In this document: positions 44,221 through 53,175 of the stretch, piece after piece
Layout of the letters: every line of letters starts with the position of its first letter
Numbering within the stretch: position 1 is the first letter of the stretch
Source of the DNA: Ferdinandcohnia salidurans
Lineage (GTDB): Bacteria > Bacillota > Bacilli > Bacillales > Bacillaceae_L
Length of the DNA stretch: 64,000 nucleotides
Assembly (NCBI RefSeq): GCF_042680725.1
Contig: NZ_JBHUEK010000010.1
Span: forward strand, 310,001 to 374,000
Direction of reading: 5' to 3'
Notes under the pieces: generated by a model
The model's database searches: none
The model's input: only the letters and a program-made list of their open reading frames with translations
Told to the model about the DNA's origin: nothing
Made by a program: the position numbers and the translations under genes

Positions 44221-44313
44221 TCGGCCAATAATTGTGATTTATAGCCGATAAGGTAAAAATACGGCTTATAAATTAAATTTACGGCCAATAAATACATTTA
44301 ATGGTCATTAGCC
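44221..44313. repeat. Degenerate 20-bp tandem repeat (array D)
   Basis: Blocks start at exact 20-base steps: 44221 TCGGCCAATA, 44241 ATAGCCGATA, 44261 ACGGCTTATA, 44281 ACGGCCAATA and 44301 ATGGTCATTA. Each is followed by 10 AT-rich bases. It lies in the convergent gap between the LysM gene terminator and kapB. Confidence 0.7.
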
Positions 44314-44332
44314 TAAAATTTGACTCAAGGGC

Positions 44333-44716
44333 TTATTTAAAATAATCTTTCTCCAACACGTTCATGTTTTCAAGACTGCGCAGTGCCCACTCTGTTCCTT
44401 CAGCTTGTAAATCATTCTTTGTTTTTTCCACTGCTTCTCTTAAAGAGGACTTGTATTCTGGAACTTCCTCTTTGTAATGGCGTACCATCTTTTTCGGAAC
44501 ATTTGTCTGCTCGTTAAAAGCAAGAGCTCTACGTTCTTGAAAAAGTGGAACATTAACATCCTTCGGTGAATGAATATCCCCTTGCATTGGATGCTTTAAA
44601 ACAGCCTTTACCTTCACAAGATAATGCTCAGGTTTAATTGCTGTAATTTCTCCAATATATTTTCCAGTCTTATAAATTCCAGTTACAATATCACCAACTT
44701 TAAATTCATCAGACAT
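44333..44716 (-). CDS. kapB: Kinase-associated protein KapB
   Basis: A 127-residue soluble protein. The N-terminal 60 residues form a small beta-barrel type domain (VGDIVTGIYKTGKYIGEITAIKPEHYLVKVKAVLKHP); the rest is helical. In B. subtilis KapB is needed for KinB signalling to sporulation. Although called a lipoprotein in older literature, this sequence has no signal peptide or lipobox Cys, so it should be cytosolic. Confidence 0.88.
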   Translation of the reverse strand: MSDEFKVGDIVTGIYKTGKYIGEITAIKPEHYLVKVKAVLKHPMQGDIHSPKDVNVPLFQERRALAFNEQTNVPKKMVRHYKEEVPEYKSSLREAVEKTKNDLQAEGTEWALRSLENMNVLEKDYFK

Positions 44717-44851
44717 TTAAAATCACTCCTTCTGCAAATTTCTAACTCTTTCCATTATAACCGACGTCATTCGAACAAGCATCTTATAACACGTCTTAGG
44801 TTTGTGATATAATGTAAAAAGCTATCATTATAGGTTGAAAGGTGTGTAAGA

Positions 44852-45061
44852 ATGCTGCTTTTACCAGTATTAAACCTGTTTCTATATTTCCCTGAGGATA
44901 AATCAGAATATATTCCTGCTGGAATAACGACTGTTATTTGCTTAATTGTTGCGTTTATCGTGTTTCGCTTATTTATCAAGCATTCAAAAAAAGAACAAGC
45001 GAAAGCTGAGGAACTAGAGAAGCAATTAATAAAACAAGACAAAAATAATTTCACGAAGTAA
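44852..45061 (+). CDS. Small membrane protein, unknown
   Basis: A 69-residue protein with a short N-terminal hydrophobic stretch, one clear membrane helix (about 22-42, PAGITTVICLIVAFIVFRLFI) and a charged coiled-coil-like tail (KHSKKEQAKAEELEKQL). The ribosome binding site is AAAGGTG. It is 14 bp upstream of yugE and probably co-transcribed. No family is recognised. Confidence 0.65.
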   Translation: MLLLPVLNLFLYFPEDKSEYIPAGITTVICLIVAFIVFRLFIKHSKKEQAKAEELEKQLIKQDKNNFTK

Positions 45062-45075
45062 TTTTAGGTGATTCT

Positions 45076-45336
45076 ATGGAAAATCAACAAACAAATTTTC
45101 AAATTATGATTATGCTACAAGAATGGGATCCACTTGGCTATGGAGTCGGTTCCTATGAAACAGAAGCGGTGGATGTTTTACAGGCAGCCCATCAATTTGA
45201 TAATCCCGGTAAATTAGCAAGGAAAATACAGTCTATTTTTGAATTCTCCTTTGAGGAAGTCATTCCACTAAAAGAATGTGAGGACATGGCCGTAAAACTC
45301 TTATCCATTTTAAATAATGCGACGTGCGAACTGTAA
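45076..45336 (+). CDS. yugE: YugE family protein (DUF1871)
   Basis: An 86-residue soluble protein with the DUF1871 pattern: NWDPLGYG-like EWDPLGYGVGSYETEAVDVLQA and helical remainder. Function is unknown. Its stop codon lies within the left arm of the terminator that it shares with yugF. Confidence 0.82.
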   Translation: MENQQTNFQIMIMLQEWDPLGYGVGSYETEAVDVLQAAHQFDNPGKLARKIQSIFEFSFEEVIPLKECEDMAVKLLSILNNATCEL

Positions 45337-45362
45337 AAAAGATGGGGCAACCCATCTTTTTT
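45335..45362. terminator. Bidirectional terminator yugE / yugF
   Basis: A 12-bp perfect stem with a 4-base loop (AAAAAAGATGGG / CCCATCTTTTTT) lies between convergent genes. Confidence 0.92.
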
Positions 45363-46166
45363 TTAGATAAACTCCGAAATATACTCGTAAACCTTCTCGG
45401 GACATTCTTCAGGAACCAAATGCCCCGTATTCTTAATGGAAACAAAACTAGAATTTGGGAGGTCCTGATGAAGCCTTTTCCCTACAGAAATTGGAACAAC
45501 TCGATCTTTTTCACCCCAAATTAAAAAGACAGGATGGTTGATCTTTTTTAATTCTTCAGACGGTAAGTCTCCCTCACGATGGCGAATCATTCGCGTTAAT
45601 CCCATAAAAATTCGGTTATCCAAGAAGGGCTCTGTATATCCATCAATCATTTCTTGGTCAATGAGTTCATGGTTATGCACGACATTACGTAAATTATGTA
45701 ATACCCCTTGCTTGGCTAGCTTCCTTTTTACAATAAAATGAAAATAGGGAAGATAGGAAGAATAGATTAAGGACTTTGGCATTCGTTTCATATAGCCTGA
45801 GCTGCACAACAAAACTAATTTATCTACTAGATCAGGCGCTTGCTTTGCAATGTATAGGCATATTTGGCCCCCCATCGAATGGCCAACTAAATTCACTTTT
45901 GAAAAATGAAAAGACCGAATCAAATCGCATACCACATACGCAATATTTGAATAAGAGTACGTGAATCTTGTCGATTTTTCACTCTTACCGAAAGGGGGGA
46001 GGTCAATCGATAAAATTGTATACTCTTCCTTTAAAAAGGGAATCAGTCTTCGAAAGCTAAATGAGGATGATAAGAAGCCGTGCAACATGACAAGAACGGG
46101 CTTCTTTTTACTATGTTGGTATAACTCATAATGAAGATTTACTCCCTTAATTTGTATCGTATCCAT
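45363..46166 (-). CDS. yugF: Alpha/beta hydrolase YugF
   Basis: A 267-residue alpha/beta hydrolase with oxyanion region MLHGFLSSSFSF, nucleophile elbow GHSMGG (Ser at about 96), an acid in WGEKDRVVP and His in NTGHLVPEE. Substrate unknown; relatives are esterases or MhpC-type hydrolases. The ribosome binding site is weak (GTGGATT). Confidence 0.87.
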   Translation of the reverse strand: MDTIQIKGVNLHYELYQHSKKKPVLVMLHGFLSSSFSFRRLIPFLKEEYTILSIDLPPFGKSEKSTRFTYSYSNIAYVVCDLIRSFHFSKVNLVGHSMGGQICLYIAKQAPDLVDKLVLLCSSGYMKRMPKSLIYSSYLPYFHFIVKRKLAKQGVLHNLRNVVHNHELIDQEMIDGYTEPFLDNRIFMGLTRMIRHREGDLPSEELKKINHPVFLIWGEKDRVVPISVGKRLHQDLPNSSFVSIKNTGHLVPEECPEKVYEYISEFI

Positions 46167-46331
46167 TGATGAAAATCCACATCCTACACTATTGATTTAT
46201 CCCTATTTTTACCAAAGGGGATAGAAAAACTCATAAAATTTCGAATGAATATAAAATAATTCAATATACTATTCATTTATCTGATATAATAAGTGACAAA
46301 AATTCAATTCAAATTACTAGGAGTGACCATT

Positions 46332-46832
46332 ATGCAGTTACAGGAAAATGAAATTGAAATACTTGAGATTATTGAAAACAACGGACGACTTCCTGTGGAA
46401 ACAATTGCAAAATTAGTTGGCAAAAGTGTCGATGAAGTCGATGGCATTATTCAAAAACTCGAAGATCAAAAGATTATTGTGGAGTATAACACAATCGTGG
46501 ACTGGAAGAAAGTTGAAGGCCATGAAGGTGTAACAGCTATGATTGATGTAAAGGTAACCCCGAAAAAAGGTGTCGGCTTTGATGAAATTGCCAAACGTAT
46601 CTATCATTTTAAAGAAGTAAAATCTGTTTATTTAATGTCTGGAGCATATGATTTATCGGTTGTAATTGAAGGTAAAACGATGTCAGAAGTTGGTTCTTTT
46701 GTGTCTGAGAAGCTTTCAACACTTGATTCTGTTCTTTCGACAACAACTCATTTTATTTTGAAAAAATATAAGCATGATGGGACTATTTTTGATCAAGGTG
46801 AAGATGATAAACGGATTGTGGTGACACCATGA
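46332..46832 (+). CDS. alaR: Lrp/AsnC-type regulator AlaR
   Basis: A 166-residue regulator: winged helix-turn-helix (residues 1-60) and an RAM/AsnC ligand domain (about 65-150; GVTAMIDVKVTPKKG, VKSVYLMSGAYDLSVVIEG). In B. subtilis AlaR activates the alaRT operon for alanine transamination. ATG 46332 follows AGGAGTGA; open frame upstream of it is not supported. Its stop overlaps the alaT start (ATGA). Confidence 0.92.
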   Translation: MQLQENEIEILEIIENNGRLPVETIAKLVGKSVDEVDGIIQKLEDQKIIVEYNTIVDWKKVEGHEGVTAMIDVKVTPKKGVGFDEIAKRIYHFKEVKSVYLMSGAYDLSVVIEGKTMSEVGSFVSEKLSTLDSVLSTTTHFILKKYKHDGTIFDQGEDDKRIVVTP

Positions 46833-47998
46833 CTTCTCAGTACCTTTCTAAAAAAGTGCAAGAATTACAACCTTCCGGAATCCGTCGATTCTTTGATTTA
46901 GCAGTAACGATGGAGGGTGTCATTTCGTTAGGTGTGGGTGAACCTGATTTTGTAACACCTTGGTCAATTCGAGAAGCGAGCATTCAATCTATCGAGTCAG
47001 GTATTACATCTTACACAGGAAATGCAGGACTTCTTGAACTGCGGCAGGAAATTTCAGCTTATTTACATAGGTCATTTGGGGTGAAATATACTCCTGAACA
47101 TGAGGTTATTGTGACCGTCGGCGGAAGCCAAGCAATTGATTTAGCATTGCGTGCAGTAGTCGATCCAGGTGATGAAGTAATCATTGTGGAACCAACGTTT
47201 GTTGCGTACAGCCCAATAGTTTCGCTAGCAGGCGGAGTTCCAATCCCTGTGCATACGAGACCTGAAAATGAATTTAAGCTACAGCCAGAAGAAATAGAAA
47301 AAGTAGTAACAGAACGTACAAAGGCCATTATTATTTGTTCTCCAAATAATCCAACAGGAACAATGCTTAGGAAGGAAGAACTTGAAGCAATTGCTAAAAT
47401 TGTGGAAAAGCATGATTTACTTGTGATTTCAGATGAGATTTATGCAGAACTTTCCTATGAAGGCAAATATACAAGTTTTTCAAGTATCCCTGGGATGTTT
47501 GAGCGCACAATCCTTGTTTCTGGATTTTCAAAGGGCTTTGCTATGACTGGATGGCGCTTAGGTTATTCTGCTGCTCCAAGAGAAATTTCGGAAGCTATGT
47601 TGAAAATTCATCAATATACCATGATGTGTGCTTCGACAATGGCTCAGTACGGAGCAATCGAGGCTCTTCGAAATGGACTTTCTGATGTAGAATATATGAG
47701 AAAAAGCTATCGTCAGCGTAGAAACTTCTTCGTGTCCTCGTTACAGGAAATTGGACTATCTTGTCATATGCCAGGCGGTGCTTTCTATGCATTTCCGTCT
47801 ATTAAAGAAACAGGATTATCATCTGAGGAATTTGCGCATCGTTTACTGATGGAGGAAAGAGTAGCAGTTGTCCCTGGTAATGTATTCGGTGAAAGTGGTG
47901 AAGGGTTTATCCGTTGCTCGTATGCATCTTCACTCGAGCAGCTCCAAGAAGCAGTCAAACGAATGGGCCGATTCTTGAAAAACAATAATCTTGTATAA
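46829..47998 (+). CDS. alaT: Alanine/aspartate-type aminotransferase AlaT
   Basis: A 389-residue class I PLP aminotransferase with YTGNAGLLELR near the start, the CSPNNPTG block, SDEIYAELSYEG, the PLP lysine in SGFSKGFAMTGWRLG (about residue 237) and the substrate-binding Arg near GFIRCSYA. It transfers amino groups to pyruvate, probably making alanine. It is translationally coupled to its regulator alaR. Confidence 0.93.
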   Translation: MTSQYLSKKVQELQPSGIRRFFDLAVTMEGVISLGVGEPDFVTPWSIREASIQSIESGITSYTGNAGLLELRQEISAYLHRSFGVKYTPEHEVIVTVGGSQAIDLALRAVVDPGDEVIIVEPTFVAYSPIVSLAGGVPIPVHTRPENEFKLQPEEIEKVVTERTKAIIICSPNNPTGTMLRKEELEAIAKIVEKHDLLVISDEIYAELSYEGKYTSFSSIPGMFERTILVSGFSKGFAMTGWRLGYSAAPREISEAMLKIHQYTMMCASTMAQYGAIEALRNGLSDVEYMRKSYRQRRNFFVSSLQEIGLSCHMPGGAFYAFPSIKETGLSSEEFAHRLLMEERVAVVPGNVFGESGEGFIRCSYASSLEQLQEAVKRMGRFLKNNNLV

Positions 47999-48016
47999 AA
48001 AACTGTATAAAAAAAT

Positions 48017-48042
48017 GGACAAAACCGATTTTGGTTTTGTCC
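48017..48042 (+). terminator. Hairpin after alaT
   Basis: A 10-bp perfect stem, GGACAAAACC / GGTTTTGTCC, is followed by TACATAC rather than a T-tract, so termination efficiency is uncertain. Confidence 0.5.
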
Positions 48043-48286
48043 TACATACAAAAGGGGAATACTAGAAAGCCTTTGAAAGTAGTATCTCCAGCAATCACCT
48101 ATTTTAAACACTGCACAGATCCCGCTATTATCAAAATGATAAATATTACCTCCTTCATAATTTCATCTCGAAATGGTAACTCTAAAAGAGAAAAGGTTCT
48201 TTTTTTGAATAAATGGCTATTCTGTGTTATAATTGTTTATTGCGTATATAAAGGTATGTAAACTAAAGTTTTAGGAGTTGGGTAGC

Positions 48287-48673
48287 ATGACAGAAAAATT
48301 CGAAGTAGGAAATGTTGTTAAGGGTAAAATTACAGGGATTCAACCTTATGGAGCATTTGTTGCTTTAGACGAAAATACACAAGGTTTAGTTCATATTTCA
48401 GAAGTAACTCATGGTTTTGTTAAAGATATTAACGAACATGTTAAAGTTGGCGATGAAGTAAATGTAAAGATTTTATCTATTGATGAAGGCGCAGGAAAAA
48501 TCGGTCTATCAATTCGTGCAACTGAAGAAGCACCAGAAAAGCCGGTACAAAGAACTGCTAAGCCTAAAAAACGTCCAGCACAAGCACAACCAGCAAATGC
48601 TGAAAGCCCTCAAGGTTTCAACACTTTAAAGGATAAGCTTGAAGAATGGATTGAACAATCGAATTTTAACTAA
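48287..48673 (+). CDS. yugI: S1-domain general stress protein 13 (YugI)
   Basis: A 128-residue RNA-binding protein: S1 domain (residues 5-76; VGNVVKGKITGIQPYGAFVALDENTQGLVHISEV) followed by a Lys/Pro/Ala-rich linker and a short C-terminal helix. It binds ribosomes or RNA in relatives. ATG 48287 has AGGAG 9 bases upstream. Confidence 0.92.
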   Translation: MTEKFEVGNVVKGKITGIQPYGAFVALDENTQGLVHISEVTHGFVKDINEHVKVGDEVNVKILSIDEGAGKIGLSIRATEEAPEKPVQRTAKPKKRPAQAQPANAESPQGFNTLKDKLEEWIEQSNFN

Positions 48674-48682
48674 GAACCAGGA

Positions 48683-48710
48683 AAAGAGGCATTCATTGAA
48701 TAGCCTCTTT
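48683..48710 (+). terminator. Terminator of yugI
   Basis: An AAAGAGGC / GCCTCTTT stem is followed by further T. Confidence 0.85.
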
Positions 48711-48808
48711 TTTTACATATATTAATAAAAGTAGAAGATAATGTAAAGAGCAAACTACTTTACAACATGTTGTAACATTGCCATAATTTTTTACAGGAGG
48801 CGATTATT

Positions 48809-49972
48809 TTGGAAAACTTTACATATTACAACCCAACTAAGCTTATTTTTGGTAAAGGGCAGGTACAAGAACTTAAAACTGAAATTCCCCAATACGGAAA
48901 AAAAGTATTGCTTATATATGGTGGCGGTAGCATCAAAAGAAATGGTTTGTACGACCAAGTCATTCACCAATTAAATGAAATAGGGGCAGAGGTACACGAG
49001 TTTTCTGGAGTAGAACCTAATCCTCGTCTGTCTACAGTCAGAAAAGGAATAGAAATCTGCCGTAAGGAAGGCATTGAATTTTTACTCGCAGTTGGTGGTG
49101 GAAGTGTTATTGACTGTACAAAAGCAATAGCCGTTGGCGTAAAATACGATGGTGATGTATGGGATTTCATGTCTCGAAAAGCAGTGGCTACTGACGCTCT
49201 TCCTTTAGGAACTGTATTGACAATAGCTGCGACAGGTTCAGAAATGAATTCAGGCTCGGTTATTACAAATTGGGAAACGAATGAAAAATATGGATGGGGA
49301 AGTCCTGCTGTGTTTCCTAAATTTTCAATTTTAGATCCAGTTTATACATATTCTCTGCCAAAGGATCAAACAGTGTATGGAATGGTGGATATGATGTCAC
49401 ATGTGTTGGAACATTATTTCCATCATGAACCGAACACGTTAACCCAAGACAGATGGTGTGAGTCTATACTAAAGACGGTCATCGAAACGGCACCAAAACT
49501 AATTAATGACTTAGAAAACTATGATTACAGAGCGACCATTATGCTTAATGGAACTCTTGCCTTAAATAAAATGTTAAACATGGGATATAGCGGGGATTGG
49601 GCTACACATAATATTGAACATGCCGTATCTGCTGTATATGACATCCCTCATGGTGGTGGACTTGCGATTCTATTCCCGAATTGGATGAAGCATGTTTTGG
49701 ATGAAAATGTAGACCGTTTCAAGCAATTGGCTGTTCGTGTCTTTGATGTCGATCCTGAAGGAAAAACAGAGCGTGAAGTAGCACTTGAAGGAATCGATAA
49801 GCTAAGAGAGTTTTGGAACAGCATTGGTGCACCATCAAGATTGGCAGATTACGACATTGACGAAGAAAACCTTGAACTAATGGCTGAAAAAACAGTTGTT
49901 TTCGGTGAATTTGGTCGCTTTAAAGTACTAGGCAAACAAGATTCGCTTGAAATACTAAAAGCATCTCTATAA
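48809..49972 (+). CDS. yugJ: Iron-containing alcohol (butanol) dehydrogenase
   Basis: A 387-residue group III Fe-ADH with the NAD(P)-binding GGGSVIDCTKAIA (about residue 95) and metal-binding His in DMMSHVLEHYFHH and HNIEHAVSAVYDIPHG. It is similar to BdhA/YugJ/YugK enzymes reducing butyraldehyde and other aldehydes. The TTG start follows AGGAGG. Confidence 0.92.
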   Translation: MENFTYYNPTKLIFGKGQVQELKTEIPQYGKKVLLIYGGGSIKRNGLYDQVIHQLNEIGAEVHEFSGVEPNPRLSTVRKGIEICRKEGIEFLLAVGGGSVIDCTKAIAVGVKYDGDVWDFMSRKAVATDALPLGTVLTIAATGSEMNSGSVITNWETNEKYGWGSPAVFPKFSILDPVYTYSLPKDQTVYGMVDMMSHVLEHYFHHEPNTLTQDRWCESILKTVIETAPKLINDLENYDYRATIMLNGTLALNKMLNMGYSGDWATHNIEHAVSAVYDIPHGGGLAILFPNWMKHVLDENVDRFKQLAVRVFDVDPEGKTEREVALEGIDKLREFWNSIGAPSRLADYDIDEENLELMAEKTVVFGEFGRFKVLGKQDSLEILKASL

Positions 49973-50136
49973 TTGATATTTATAAACTGCAAAAAAGGCT
50001 CATACTACCTGTGTGAGTACTTTTTTTTACTTTTTTTAAATGGCTACGCTTACAGTGAGACGACGGTCTTGATTTAACAGAAAAGTTTGGTTACAGTGAA
50101 AGAGGCATTGAAAATTAAAGGGTGGAGGTATTGAAA

Positions 50137-51483
50137 ATGACACATGTTCGTTTTGATTATTCAAAAGCATTAACTTTTTTTGGAGAACATGAAATTACAT
50201 ATCTACGTGATGCGGTTAAGGTCGCACACCATTCTATACATGAAAAAACAGGCGCAGGTAGTGATTTCTTAGGATGGGTAGACCTTCCTTCCGAATATGA
50301 CAAAGAAGAATTTTCTCGCATTCAAAAGAGCGCTAAAAAAATCAAATCAGATTCTGACATTTTACTAGTGATTGGTATCGGTGGTTCTTATCTTGGTGCA
50401 AAAGCAGCTATTGATTGGTTAAACCACTCCTTCTATAATTCCTTATCAAAGGAACAACGTAAAACACCACAAATCGTATTTGTAGGGAACAACATCAGTT
50501 CTACATATATGAAAGACCTTATGGATTTACTAGAAGGTAAAGATTATTCAATTAACGTCATTTCTAAATCTGGAACAACAACTGAACCAGCACTAGCATT
50601 CCGTATCTTCCGTAAAATGTTAATTGAAAAATACGGAAAAGAAGAAGCTCGTGGCCGTATCTTTGCAACAACTGACAAAGCACGTGGTGCATTAAAAACT
50701 TTAGCAACTGAAGAAGGCTATGAATCCTTCGTCATTCCTGATGATGTTGGTGGTCGTTACTCCGTTTTAACAGCTGTTGGACTACTTCCAATTGCCGTTA
50801 GTGGTGCAAATATTGAAGAAATGATGAAGGGTGCACAAGCAGCAAGTGTTGATTTCTCTAAATCAGAGCTTGAAGAGAACGCTGCTTACCAATATGCGGC
50901 TGTTCGTAATGCACTATACAACAAAGGCAAAACAATTGAAATGTTAATCAACTATGAACCAGGACTTCAATATTTCTCTGAATGGTGGAAGCAATTATTT
51001 GGCGAAAGTGAAGGGAAAGACCAAAAAGGGATTTATCCATCGTCTGCAAACTTCTCAACAGACCTTCACTCACTTGGACAATATGTTCAAGAAGGGCGAC
51101 GTGATTTATTTGAAACAGTTATTAATATCGAAAAATCCCGTCATGAATTAATTGTTGAAGCAGAAGATAATGATTTAGATGGATTAAATTATTTAGCTGG
51201 AAAATCAGTTGATTTTGTTAATAAGAAAGCATTCGAAGGTACAATGCTTGCTCATACAGATGGAGGCGTACCAAATCTAATTGTCCATGTACCAGAAATG
51301 GACGAGTATTCATTTGGATACCTTGTGTACTTCTTTGAGAAAGCATGTGCAATGAGTGGATACCTATTAGGTGTAAATCCATTCGACCAACCAGGTGTAG
51401 AAGCATACAAAGTTAATATGTTTGCTCTACTAGGTAAGCCTGGCTTCGAAGAGAAGAAGGCTGAACTAGAAAAACGCTTATAA
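50137..51483 (+). CDS. pgi: Glucose-6-phosphate isomerase
   Basis: A 448-residue glycolytic enzyme interconverting glucose-6-P and fructose-6-P. It has the sugar phosphate site SKSGTTTEPALAFR, GIGGSYLGAKAA, DVGGRYSVLTAVGLLP, and a catalytic Glu in YEPGLQYFSEWWKQLFGESEGK. ATG 50137 has GGAGG 8-9 bases upstream; the in-frame start at 50122 overlaps that site. Confidence 0.96.
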   Translation: MTHVRFDYSKALTFFGEHEITYLRDAVKVAHHSIHEKTGAGSDFLGWVDLPSEYDKEEFSRIQKSAKKIKSDSDILLVIGIGGSYLGAKAAIDWLNHSFYNSLSKEQRKTPQIVFVGNNISSTYMKDLMDLLEGKDYSINVISKSGTTTEPALAFRIFRKMLIEKYGKEEARGRIFATTDKARGALKTLATEEGYESFVIPDDVGGRYSVLTAVGLLPIAVSGANIEEMMKGAQAASVDFSKSELEENAAYQYAAVRNALYNKGKTIEMLINYEPGLQYFSEWWKQLFGESEGKDQKGIYPSSANFSTDLHSLGQYVQEGRRDLFETVINIEKSRHELIVEAEDNDLDGLNYLAGKSVDFVNKKAFEGTMLAHTDGGVPNLIVHVPEMDEYSFGYLVYFFEKACAMSGYLLGVNPFDQPGVEAYKVNMFALLGKPGFEEKKAELEKRL

Positions 51484-51495
51484 GCTGATCATAGA

Positions 51496-51526
51496 AAAAG
51501 GGATTCTCGCATCGAGAATCCCTTTT
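51496..51526. terminator. Bidirectional terminator pgi / yugO
   Basis: A 14-bp perfect stem with a 3-base loop (51496-51509 with 51513-51526) overlaps the last bases of yugO. Confidence 0.92.
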
Positions 51527-52517
51527 AACTTTTTATGATTAGAATGTGATCATTTTTTCGTATTTCAAGTGAAAGTGGAGGATTAATTGTTATTTCTTCG
51601 CCTCGTTTAATTCCAATTAAAATTTTCCCTTCTTTTAATAATGTTTCACTCGCTTTTTGAAAAGTTAATCCCACCAAATCAAAGGTAGTTTCCAAAAACT
51701 GAAGTTTTACACCTTTTAAATCAACTAACATGGACAGCAAAGCATCAGACACTCCATGTGAAAAAAGACTATTGACCATCACCAAACTTGAAAGCCGATT
51801 AGTTTGGATGATTTCATCTGCACCACCACGCTTTGCATTCTGAATCTGATGAGTGGTTAGTATTTCTACAATTGTATAAACGGTTGGATTCAACCCTTTT
51901 ATCGCAAGTAATGTCAAGATGGTGAGCATATCAGCATGTACTTCATCCTTGCCTTGGTCGGCGGTAACTAAGACCATTTCTGCATCCTGTATATTTGCTT
52001 GCTTTAGGGTTTCATCACGAGTTGGATCCCCTTTTATAAAATGAAAATGATTGCCAGGCATCGGGTTTTTTTCTAAGGAATCATCAATTAACAAAATTTC
52101 AGTTGCTGACCCCGGAGTTTTAAGAAAAGAAATGGTTTCCCTTACCCGTTCATTCCAACCAATGATTATAATGTGTTTTTTTCCGTGGAATCCAGACGTA
52201 CCTTCAAGGTATGCATTTTGAGTAACGAAGGTTGAAGTTGAAATCGCAGCGAAATAGCGGGTTACAATTCCAACACCGATAAAGATCAGAAACATCCCCA
52301 CAATTCTTCCAACAAATGAAGTTGGAGCATAATCACCGTATCCTACTGTTGCGGCGGTGACAATCGACCACCAAACCCCGTCGAAAACGGTTGGAAAGTT
52401 TTCCGGCTCAATTAAGTGAATAATGGCACCAAAGATGATGATGACTAATAAAACAATTCCAATAAGCTTGGCAATCAAAAAGCGCTTAAAAAAGGAAGCT
52501 AAGATACTTGTTAACAA
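51525..52517 (-). CDS. yugO: Potassium channel YugO (RCK-regulated)
   Basis: A 330-residue K+ channel subunit: two membrane helices around the selectivity filter TVGYGD (residues 57-62), then a cytosolic RCK/TrkA-N domain (about 110-230; IIIIGWNERVRETISF) and a TrkA-C-like end. In B. subtilis YugO is the channel for potassium-based electrical signalling in biofilms. The TTG at 52517 has AGGAG 8 bases upstream; the GTG at 52526 is too close. It is 21 bp after the Mistic gene, so the mstX-yugO operon is kept. Confidence 0.9.
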   Translation of the reverse strand: MLTSILASFFKRFLIAKLIGIVLLVIIIFGAIIHLIEPENFPTVFDGVWWSIVTAATVGYGDYAPTSFVGRIVGMFLIFIGVGIVTRYFAAISTSTFVTQNAYLEGTSGFHGKKHIIIIGWNERVRETISFLKTPGSATEILLIDDSLEKNPMPGNHFHFIKGDPTRDETLKQANIQDAEMVLVTADQGKDEVHADMLTILTLLAIKGLNPTVYTIVEILTTHQIQNAKRGGADEIIQTNRLSSLVMVNSLFSHGVSDALLSMLVDLKGVKLQFLETTFDLVGLTFQKASETLLKEGKILIGIKRGEEITINPPLSLEIRKNDHILIIKS

Positions 52518-52538
52518 ACACTCCACTCCTTTTTTCTT

Positions 52539-52787
52539 CTATTTTTTTTCATCTTTTGGTAGAAAGGCAAAGATCTCTTTTATGATTGTATTAATCCTAC
52601 GAGTAATCTCTTCGTCTCCAAAGGTCTCCTTCGCTTTTTCAATGGCTTCAATAACCTCTTGATCAAATTCAATCAGAGGCTTGTCTTCTTCTGCCTCATT
52701 GTATAACTGAATGACAACATCTAAGCCTTCATTTAACCGATCAATCGAATCACTAAGTGTCTTCTTCTCATTTTCATTAAGCTTCAT
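52539..52787 (-). CDS. mstX: Mistic-like membrane-integrating protein (short form)
   Basis: An 82-residue acidic, helical protein whose core (DSIDRLNEGLDVVIQLYNEAEEDKPLIEFD, then RRINTIIKEI) closely resembles B. subtilis Mistic. It lacks the extra N-terminal part (about 28 residues) of the B. subtilis protein, as reported for Mistic orthologues of other Bacillus species. Mistic associates with membranes without the Sec machinery and helps production of YugO. ATG 52787 has GAGGAG 7 bases upstream; the longer open frame is not supported. It sits directly upstream of yugO. Confidence 0.85.
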   Translation of the reverse strand: MKLNENEKKTLSDSIDRLNEGLDVVIQLYNEAEEDKPLIEFDQEVIEAIEKAKETFGDEEITRRINTIIKEIFAFLPKDEKK

Positions 52788-52912
52788 ACGTTTACTCCTC
52801 TTCCTTGATCCTTTCCTATATAGTGTGTTCAAAAGCTTGCTATTTTTGCATAAATTTCCTAGAAATTCGGAAACTATTGGAGGGAAGAAAATATTAATTG
52901 GGAGTGAGTAGA

Positions 52913-53092
52913 ATGGATATTCGTAGAGCAAGGCAAATCTTATCTTCATCAAATGAAGTTACCGTTCATTATCAAGGCACTTCAGTATGGATTGACAGCT
53001 GCGATGAGCAGGGGAATATGTGCACAGTCCACCTTAAAGGTAGGGAGCATGAAAAAAATATTGTCCCAGTAGCTGAATTGGAAGAAATGTAA
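52913..53092 (+). CDS. sspH: Small acid-soluble spore protein H-like
   Basis: A 59-residue protein beginning MDIRRARQILSSSNEVTVHYQG and ending VPVAELEEM, the pattern of the SspH family of minor spore core proteins. These are made in the forespore and degraded at germination. ATG 52913 follows GGGAGTGAG. It has no sigma-A promoter; forespore sigma-G control is expected but not proven. A hairpin (53153-53174, AGAGAAAA / TTTTCTCT) follows, without a clear T-tract. Confidence 0.82.
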   Translation: MDIRRARQILSSSNEVTVHYQGTSVWIDSCDEQGNMCTVHLKGREHEKNIVPVAELEEM

Positions 53093-53175
53093 GTACAAAA
53101 GTATTAGATCGGGTTGATTTTTGCCGGGTGTAGGGTGGCATTTTGACTGGAAAGAGAAAATTATTGTTTTCTCTG

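Noticed and set aside
49973..50136. Repeated TTACAGTGA in the yugJ-pgi gap as a short tandem element
   Set aside because: Only two copies about 40 bases apart, without further structure; likely chance.
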